Made by a program: the position numbers and the translations under genes. From positions 1 to 10,968 of the forward strand of contig JBOEGA010000104.1 of NCBI GenBank assembly GCA_050633205.1: a stretch of 10,968 nucleotides of DNA, in the 5' to 3' direction. A model generated the notes under the pieces. That model saw only the letters and a list, made by a program, of their open reading frames with translations, ran no database searches and was not told the origin of the DNA. The number at the start of each line of letters is the position of its first letter. Position 1 is the first letter of the stretch. Positions 6,532-10,968 of the stretch are shown here, one piece after another. This stretch comes from CBDHHC01 sp050633205. GTDB lineage: Bacteria > Pseudomonadota > Alphaproteobacteria > Rhizobiales > CBDHHC01.

Positions 6532-8265
6532 TTAGTTTTCCTCTGTATCTTCAGGATTATCCATATCAGGATCAGCAATCCCTTCGAGCTTAACTTCACG
6601 TATCTTGTGTATTTCCGCTTCGGGAAAATGCTGCATAAACTCCATAAACACCGGATGTTCTTTTATTTTTATAAGATTGGCAGCTTCACGTTCATTTCTC
6701 TTTTCTGCTATGGTCTTCTGCCCGGGTTCCCGTGATAACGCAATAACCCAGCGCTCTCCTGTCCATTGACTAAGTTTTTGACCAAGATCATTTGCCAGAT
6801 TCTTGGGAGCTTGCGGCCCAAGACTTAATTCAATTCTCCCCTGACTGAATTGCACGAGTCGCGCATAAACTTCCAGATCAAGTTTCAGCTTGATATCACG
6901 CTGCTCGGCAACATAGGCAACAACAGCCTCAAAACTCTCAAGTTTTGGCGCCTGAGGCGCGTGAGAAACAGCAACTTCCTGTTCAGCCTCGACTTGTGGA
7001 ACAGGTTGATATCCCCTTTGTCCACCGGCAACCACTTCCATTTTATGGCCACCACCATTCGTATGCGTACCGCCTCCACCGCCACCTGCAGGCGGACGGG
7101 ATACAGAACCATTGCCTAGCCCTCGAATAATTTCATCAGGAGGTGGGAGCTCTGAAGCATAGGCCATACGAACCAGAATCATCTCAACAGCAGCAATCGG
7201 CTGAGGAGCACTGTCAACTTCTCCAACACCCTTAAGCAGCATCTGCCATGCCCGCCCGAGCAATGGCATGGATAGCTTATCAGCCATCTGCTTGGCTTTA
7301 TTGCGTTCAGCCTCACTCATCGTCTGATCAGCAGCACCAACGGCTCCGACCTTCATTCGCGTCATCAGATGAACCGCTTCAGCCAGATCGCCAAGCAACT
7401 GCCCCGGCTCGGCACCATCCCGGTAAAGTGCATCCAGCAATTCCAGTGAACGCCCGGCATCACCTTTAAATACAGTCTCAATCAGGTCAAAAACCCGCAT
7501 TCTGTCCGCAAGACCAAGCATGGAACGGACAGTATCGGCAGTAATTTCACCATCCCCCATGGCCATAGCCTGATCAAGAATGGACAGACCATCCCTTGCA
7601 CTGCCTTCTGCCGCACGGGCAATCAGGGCAAGAGCATCATCACTCGCCTGAATATTTTCTTTCTCTGACAGCTTCTTGAAATGATTAGCCAGCAGATCAA
7701 TCCCGATCCGCCGCAGATCAAATCGCTGGCAGCGGGAGAGAACAGTTACAGGAACTTTGCGGATTTCAGTTGTGGCAAAAATAAATTTCACATGCTCTGG
7801 CGGTTCTTCCAGTGTCTTCAAAAGTGCATTAAATGCACCCTTGGACAGCATATGCACCTCATCGATGATATAGACTTTATAACGTGCTGAAACCGGCTTA
7901 TATCGGGCACTCTCAATAATTTCACGAATATTATCAACACCCGTATGAGAAGCTGCATCCATCTCAAGCACATCAACATGACGCGATTCCATAATCGCCT
8001 CACAATTTTCCCCAAGCCCCTTCATATCAATGGTTGGGCCATCAACACCCTCAATACCGGAATAGTTCAGGGCACGTGCCAGAATCCTCGCGGTTGTGGT
8101 TTTTCCCACACCTCGAACACCAGTCAGCATATAGGCCTGCGCAATACGTCCGGAGCTGAATGCATTCCGCAAAGTCTGCACCATGGCATCCTGGCCAATC
8201 AGGTCATCGAATGTGCTGGGGCGGTACTTCCGCGCCAAAACAGTATAATGTTGTGTCTCAGACAT
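6532..8265 (-). CDS. dnaX: DNA polymerase III subunit tau (clamp loader ATPase)
   Basis: A complete 577-residue DnaX, the motor of the clamp loader that places the beta sliding clamp and bridges the replicative polymerases. The N-terminal AAA+ module has Walker A GVRGVGKT (49-56), Walker B with Asp135-Glu136 (VYIIDEVH), sensor 1 FIFATTE (161-167) and the arginine-finger SRC (177-179). The lid and the oligomerisation domain run to about 382. A Gly/Pro-rich linker (about 383-440, including six Gly in a row) joins a C-terminal tau-type domain (about 441-560) that in relatives binds polymerase alpha. Between Walker A and B only one cysteine (C88) remains of the four-cysteine zinc module found in E. 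coli, which appears to be usual in alphaproteobacteria. I see no slippery A-run near the linker that would make a short gamma form. An in-frame TAG at 8283-8281 limits the start to the ATG at 8265, although the ribosome site is poor. Confidence 0.97.
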   Translation of the reverse strand: MSETQHYTVLARKYRPSTFDDLIGQDAMVQTLRNAFSSGRIAQAYMLTGVRGVGKTTTARILARALNYSGIEGVDGPTIDMKGLGENCEAIMESRHVDVLEMDAASHTGVDNIREIIESARYKPVSARYKVYIIDEVHMLSKGAFNALLKTLEEPPEHVKFIFATTEIRKVPVTVLSRCQRFDLRRIGIDLLANHFKKLSEKENIQASDDALALIARAAEGSARDGLSILDQAMAMGDGEITADTVRSMLGLADRMRVFDLIETVFKGDAGRSLELLDALYRDGAEPGQLLGDLAEAVHLMTRMKVGAVGAADQTMSEAERNKAKQMADKLSMPLLGRAWQMLLKGVGEVDSAPQPIAAVEMILVRMAYASELPPPDEIIRGLGNGSVSRPPAGGGGGGTHTNGGGHKMEVVAGGQRGYQPVPQVEAEQEVAVSHAPQAPKLESFEAVVAYVAEQRDIKLKLDLEVYARLVQFSQGRIELSLGPQAPKNLANDLGQKLSQWTGERWVIALSREPGQKTIAEKRNEREAANLIKIKEHPVFMEFMQHFPEAEIHKIREVKLEGIADPDMDNPEDTEEN

Positions 8266-8355
8266 ATAAAAACGCCAGATCTACGGGTTAAGAGAATTTG
8301 TTAATTTAGGGAGGATAGTGGCATACACCATATATGATCGCAACAGAGCCAGCTA

Positions 8356-8361
8356 ATTATA
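8356..8361 (-). promoter_or_regulatory. Possible -10 box for a dnaX promoter
   Basis: A perfect TATAAT (minus strand, 8361-8356) lies in the 132-nt gap between the SRP RNA and dnaX. It would start a transcript near 8349 with an ~84-nt leader. No good -35 lies 16-18 bp upstream, and TTGAGC sits only 12 bp away. It is a weak candidate, and dnaX may instead be read through from the SRP RNA gene. Confidence 0.3.
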
Positions 8362-8397
8362 CATATAGTATTTGCTCAAAAATATAGCGGTATTTTC

Positions 8398-8493
8398 GGT
8401 GGGAGGCTGAACACAACCCGAATCGGATTCGTTAGGGCTGCTTCCTTCCGGACCTGACCCAGTTGGCGAAGGACTCGTCCGCGCCAACCTCCC
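8398..8493 (-). ncRNA. ffs: 4.5S SRP RNA (small bacterial signal recognition particle RNA)
   Basis: On the minus strand the sequence carries the near-invariant SRP domain IV core, GGTCAGGTCCGGAAGGAAGC (8458-8439). This contains the GGAA tetraloop (8449-8446) and the two internal loops that bind Ffh. The ends pair: GGGAGG at the 5' end (8493-8488) matches CCTCCC at the 3' end (8406-8401), giving the single long hairpin of about 95 nt typical of proteobacterial 4.5S RNA. With Ffh it delivers ribosomes making membrane proteins to FtsY and the SecYEG channel. It lies just upstream of dnaX on the same strand, a placement seen in other alphaproteobacteria. The exact ends are estimated from pairing. 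Confidence 0.95.
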
Positions 8494-8498
8494 TGACT

Positions 8499-8537
8499 TC
8501 ACTATATCGGATTTATTTCCATGAAACGCAACCCCCC
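8499..8537 (-). promoter_or_regulatory. Candidate promoter of the SRP RNA gene
   Basis: On the minus strand TATAGT (five of six consensus bases; plus-strand ACTATA at about 8500-8506) lies about 7 nt before the first G of the SRP RNA, the right distance for a -10 box. TTGCGT lies 19 bp upstream as a possible -35. The position is more convincing than the -35 match. Confidence 0.5.
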
Positions 8538-8915
8538 AAATAAATTAATTATGATCAGGACAAACAATTATTTATTAGCTCGCTGGCTAACAAATTGAGT
8601 CGCTTAATCAACAGTTGCACAAAAAAGAGCCACTTTACCTCTCTCTACTGCCTAAAACCTGGGGGATACCATTGACAGGTAAATATACCACCGCTAGTTT
8701 TGTTACATGCGGTATAGAAACCAAAGTAGAGTTTTAGCCACTGGCTCCTGATATTATCTACATGTTAGAGTCAAAGCCTGTTATGATTTGCGTTTAAATT
8801 ACAACTGTATGACCAGACATAAAACTACAATAAAAACAGACTGTAGATTTATTATTTTAATTTGGGGCCCGCAAACTCACTGTTGCTTCTGAAATTTTAT
8901 CATACGAGCAAAAAA
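8538..8915. other. Gene-free stretch and leader upstream of the dehydrogenase gene
   Basis: About 380 nt of A+T-rich sequence separate the divergently read SRP RNA and dehydrogenase genes. I find no reading frame with support and no RNA fold I recognise. There is a perfect TTGACA at 8672-8677 on the plus strand, with TAGTTT 17 bp downstream (three of six -10 bases). This is a possible but unproven promoter for the dehydrogenase, and it would leave a leader of roughly 200 nt. Short dyads occur, such as TTAGC/GCTAA near 8575-8590. Confidence 0.35.
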
Positions 8916-9794
8916 ATGAATGATATCAAGAAAATAGGAATTATCGGCGCTGGACAGATGGGCAATGGCATTGCTCATGTCGTCTCACTATCTGGATACC
9001 ATGTTGGCATGTATGATGTTGCTCCAGACCGCCTTAAAAATGCAATTGCCACAATAGACGGCAACCTGACCAGACAATTCACTTCTGGCAAAATTAGTGA
9101 AGAAGACAAAAATAATGCTCTCAACCTCATATCTGCTGTCGAATCATATGAGGGCTTTACAGATTATGACCTTATTATTGAAGCAGCGATTGAAGAAGAA
9201 GATATCAAAAACCAGATCTTTCATGATCTCTGCCCGCATCTGAAACCAGAAACCATTCTGGCAACCAATACCTCTTCTATTTCAATTACCAGACTGGCAT
9301 CATCTACAGATCGCGCTGAACAGTTTATCGGTCTGCATTTCATGAACCCAGTACCCGTTATGGAACTTGTAGAGGTCATACGAGGCATTGCGACAAGCGA
9401 GGAAACCTATCAGACCTCGAGAAAATTCATAAACAGCCTCGGCAAAACCATAGCTCTTTCTGAAGATTTCCCGGCATTCATGGTAAACCGCATCCTTCTG
9501 CCTATGATCAACGAAGCCATTTATACTCTGTATGAAGGTGTAGGTTCGGTAAAAGCTATAGACCGATCAATGAAACTTGGTGCAGGCCACCCGATGGGCC
9601 CACTGCAACTGGCTGACTTTATCGGACTTGATACCTGCCTCTCTATCATGCAGGTCCTCTATGAAGGTCTGGCAGACTCTAAATACCGCCCATGCCCGTT
9701 ATTGGTTAAATATGTCGAGGCCGGATGGCTTGGCCAGAAAACCCAGCGCGGTTTCTATGACTATCGTGGCGACGAACCTGTACCAACTCGCTGA
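8916..9794 (+). CDS. 3-hydroxybutyryl-CoA dehydrogenase
   Basis: A complete 292-residue monofunctional 3-hydroxyacyl-CoA dehydrogenase (FadB2/Hbd/PaaH type). It interconverts 3-hydroxyacyl-CoA and 3-oxoacyl-CoA with NAD(P)(H), in fatty-acid/butyrate or polyhydroxybutyrate-related metabolism in the cytoplasm. The N-terminal Rossmann fold has G11-A-G13-Q-M-G16. Catalytic and binding residues align with the well-studied human enzyme: Ser120 in TNTSS, His141 in GLHFMNP, Glu153 in ELVEVI and Asn191 in VNR. The C-terminal dimer domain includes HPMGPLQLAD and the family end AGWLGQKTQRGFYDY. The frame is open back to a TTG at 8862, but family N-termini begin just before the Rossmann motif, so I choose the ATG at 8916. 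Its ribosome site is only a partial ACGAG. It is the sole plus-strand gene and ends 17 nt from the convergent 177-residue gene. Cofactor and true substrate are not resolved. Confidence 0.93.
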   Translation: MNDIKKIGIIGAGQMGNGIAHVVSLSGYHVGMYDVAPDRLKNAIATIDGNLTRQFTSGKISEEDKNNALNLISAVESYEGFTDYDLIIEAAIEEEDIKNQIFHDLCPHLKPETILATNTSSISITRLASSTDRAEQFIGLHFMNPVPVMELVEVIRGIATSEETYQTSRKFINSLGKTIALSEDFPAFMVNRILLPMINEAIYTLYEGVGSVKAIDRSMKLGAGHPMGPLQLADFIGLDTCLSIMQVLYEGLADSKYRPCPLLVKYVEAGWLGQKTQRGFYDYRGDEPVPTR

Positions 9795-9811
9795 TACAGG
9801 TATACCGTTAA

Positions 9812-10345
9812 TTATATTATTGAGAACTCACCATTGTGTTTCTCAGGCCACAGAACCTCATAACTCTCGTCATTCTGAAGGGCGAGAGTTGCTCCATCCA
9901 GCAGCTTTTCTTCTTTCAGCACATCCAGAATAGTCTTTTTCGCGATAGCAGGATCGACCACAAAAGAAAAGATATTAACCGTGCCGGAACCTGTATCACC
10001 ACCATCACAATGGCCATTACCAGTCCAGCCAAGGCACTGATCAATCATATCCTCAACCGCATGGCGTTTTTCCACTGCACTGTCTTCGGCCCAGTCACCT
10101 TTCATTTTGTACTGCAGGATCAAATGCCCATGATCATCACTGGATACTTCCATATAGCCTTCAGATAAGACTGTAAGGCTCTCCGCAGCAATTATCTCAC
10201 TGGCATCTTCCCCATCTGAAAGCACAATCTCCTCAACCTCACCTTCATCCCCAAGAACGCCAGTATGAATAACCACACTGCCCTCACGCTCCCAGGCTTC
10301 CCAGTATTGAGTGCTGCCTTCAGTTTTCTTGTACAATTTCAACAT
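9812..10345 (-). CDS. Unrecognised 177-residue protein coupled to TlpA
   Basis: A complete soluble, acidic protein with no signal peptide or membrane helix, so probably cytoplasmic. The N-terminal ~40 residues (LYKKTEG..YWEAWEREG....HTGVLGDEGEVEE) have a W-x-x-W and repeated-Gly pattern loosely like a WGR domain. This is a resemblance, not an assignment. The most distinctive feature is GWTGNGHCDGGDTGSG (106-121), rich in Gly with His112, Cys113, Asp114 and Asp117, followed by the hydrophobic strand VNIFSFVVD. It could bind a metal or nucleotide, but nothing proves this. I believe similar proteins exist in scattered bacteria but cannot name the family. The ATG at 10345 is 12 nt after the TlpA stop, and the AGGAAA ribosome site overlaps that stop (TAGGAAA), which points to co-transcription and coupling. 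A TTG immediately upstream at 10348 is an unlikely start. Confidence 0.8.
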   Translation of the reverse strand: MLKLYKKTEGSTQYWEAWEREGSVVIHTGVLGDEGEVEEIVLSDGEDASEIIAAESLTVLSEGYMEVSSDDHGHLILQYKMKGDWAEDSAVEKRHAVEDMIDQCLGWTGNGHCDGGDTGSGTVNIFSFVVDPAIAKKTILDVLKEEKLLDGATLALQNDESYEVLWPEKHNGEFSII

Positions 10346-10357
10346 CAAGACCGTTTC

Positions 10358-10968
10358 CTATTTCAGATCCATAGCCGCTTTCATAAGGGTAATGGCATCT
10401 TCGGAATCCCATTCAGCCGGACCAGTCAGACGTCCCAGCTCCTTACCGTTCGCATCAATAAGTAATGTGGTAGGCATCCCGAAAGCAAGCAGTTTTGAAG
10501 CCAGACGTGAAGTTCTGTCATGATAAAGAGCAAGTTGTTTAACACCCGTGTCTTTAAAAAATTTCAAAGGCTTAACAATTCCACCCCTGTCAATGCTGAT
10601 TGTCACAACATCAAATTTGTCGCCACCAAGCTTGGTTTTCAGATTATCAAGAGCAGGCATTTCCTTCCGACACGGAGCACACCAGGTTGCCCACAGGTTC
10701 AGCAACACCACTTTCCCTTTAAAATCATTAAGTGTTTTTACGGAACCTTCCTTATCATGAAACTCAAATGCAGGAATATCCTGTGGCTTCTGGCGCACAA
10801 CAAATGTGGTCATATGCCCCTTGTTCAGCCCCCTTAATCCGCCTGCAGCAACAATATTTGGAGATTTCTGAGCAGTCTCACCTGTAGTCTCGGGGCTGGT
10901 TTCTTCCTGTTTAACGTTAACTGGAGACTCTTTTTTCTCAGCTATTTCAGTCTTTTTCTCGATAACAG
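10358..10968 (-). CDS. tlpA: TlpA-family thiol-disulfide oxidoreductase (partial, N-terminus off the right edge)
   Basis: The frame is open to the right edge, so the N-terminus is missing and about 202 residues are visible. An internal ATG at 10813 is not the start: coding runs 51 codons further upstream without a stop, and the TlpA domain begins near that methionine. Visible residues 1-35 form a Lys/Glu/Pro/Thr-rich linker, as expected between an N-terminal membrane anchor (outside the window) and a periplasmic domain. The thioredoxin fold has NLWATWCAPCRKEMP with the redox pair at visible residues 96 and 99, and the cis-proline in GMPTT near 165. TlpA proteins reduce periplasmic disulfides, classically in cytochrome c and oxidase maturation. 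It is followed by the 177-residue unknown gene. Confidence 0.92.
   Translation of the reverse strand, partial: VIEKKTEIAEKKESPVNVKQEETSPETTGETAQKSPNIVAAGGLRGLNKGHMTTFVVRQKPQDIPAFEFHDKEGSVKTLNDFKGKVVLLNLWATWCAPCRKEMPALDNLKTKLGGDKFDVVTISIDRGGIVKPLKFFKDTGVKQLALYHDRTSRLASKLLAFGMPTTLLIDANGKELGRLTGPAEWDSEDAITLMKAAMDLK

Noticed and set aside
6304..6735. 143-codon open frame on the plus strand
   Set aside because: It lies wholly antisense to ybaB and the end of dnaX. Its translation is Phe/His/Ile-rich with no family pattern, whereas the opposite strand encodes clear proteins.
6532..8265. Programmed frameshift in dnaX producing gamma
   Set aside because: I looked for an A-rich slippery run after the oligomerisation domain. 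The linker is Gly-codon-rich with no such run.
7945..8304. 119-codon open frame on the plus strand
   Set aside because: It is antisense to the ATPase core of dnaX, has no recognisable motif, and its composition is that of a shadow frame.
8288..8304. CtrA-like TTAA...TTAA pair upstream of dnaX
   Set aside because: The spacing is 9 nt rather than the 7 nt of the CtrA consensus, and TTAA pairs are common in this A+T-rich gap.
8521..8598. 25-codon plus-strand frame starting with ATG
   Set aside because: No ribosome site, no recognisable sequence, and it overlaps the SRP RNA promoter on the other strand.
8862..8915. TTG start giving an 18-residue longer dehydrogenase
   Set aside because: The family N-terminus begins a few residues before the Rossmann motif, which fits the ATG at 8916. 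The extension looks non-coding.
10358..10813. TlpA starting at the ATG at 10813
   Set aside because: The same frame continues to the window edge with a typical charged linker. Starting there would give a periplasmic-type protein without anchor or signal.

Overview
This window looks like a chromosomal stretch from an alphaproteobacterium with fairly A+T-rich DNA. The clues are the alphaproteobacterial style of RecR and DnaX (DnaX has lost the zinc-finger cysteines), the cluster SRP RNA - dnaX - ybaB - recR, and a TlpA of the kind common in that class. The genus cannot be fixed from sequence reading alone. There is no sign of phage, transposon, CRISPR or tRNA genes. All genes but one lie on the minus strand.

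Layout from left to right. (1) 1-653, minus: the first ~217 codons of an unrecognised exported protein that runs off the left edge, with a promoter-like -10 box upstream. (2) 654-866: an intergenic stretch with a perfect 9-bp inverted repeat, a second small hairpin and a weak terminator. (3) 867-5108, minus: a tight three-gene operon read from right to left, with overlapping ends. It encodes a large DUF3772/MscS mechanosensitive channel, a ZntB-like CorA-family metal transporter and a YddG-like EamA exporter, so all three are inner-membrane transport proteins. Its upstream region has three copies of a short motif that could be operators. (4) 5387-8493, minus: a genome-maintenance cluster of 4.5S SRP RNA (ffs), dnaX (clamp-loader tau), ybaB and recR. 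dnaX and ybaB are 3 nt apart. recR is set off from ybaB by 215 nt containing a terminator-like hairpin. (5) 8494-8915: a gene-free stretch holding the likely ffs promoter and the leader of the next gene. (6) 8916-9794, plus: the only plus-strand gene, a complete 3-hydroxybutyryl-CoA dehydrogenase. (7) 9812-10968, minus: a TlpA-type thioredoxin cut by the right edge, followed 12 nt later by an unrecognised 177-residue protein. This pair converges on the dehydrogenase gene.

Most of the window is conserved housekeeping sequence, and I do not see a clear undescribed system. The items most worth a second look are the TlpA-coupled 177-residue protein with its Gly/His/Cys/Asp-rich motif, the motif triplet upstream of the mechanosensitive-channel operon, and the strong inverted repeats in the two intergenic stretches.
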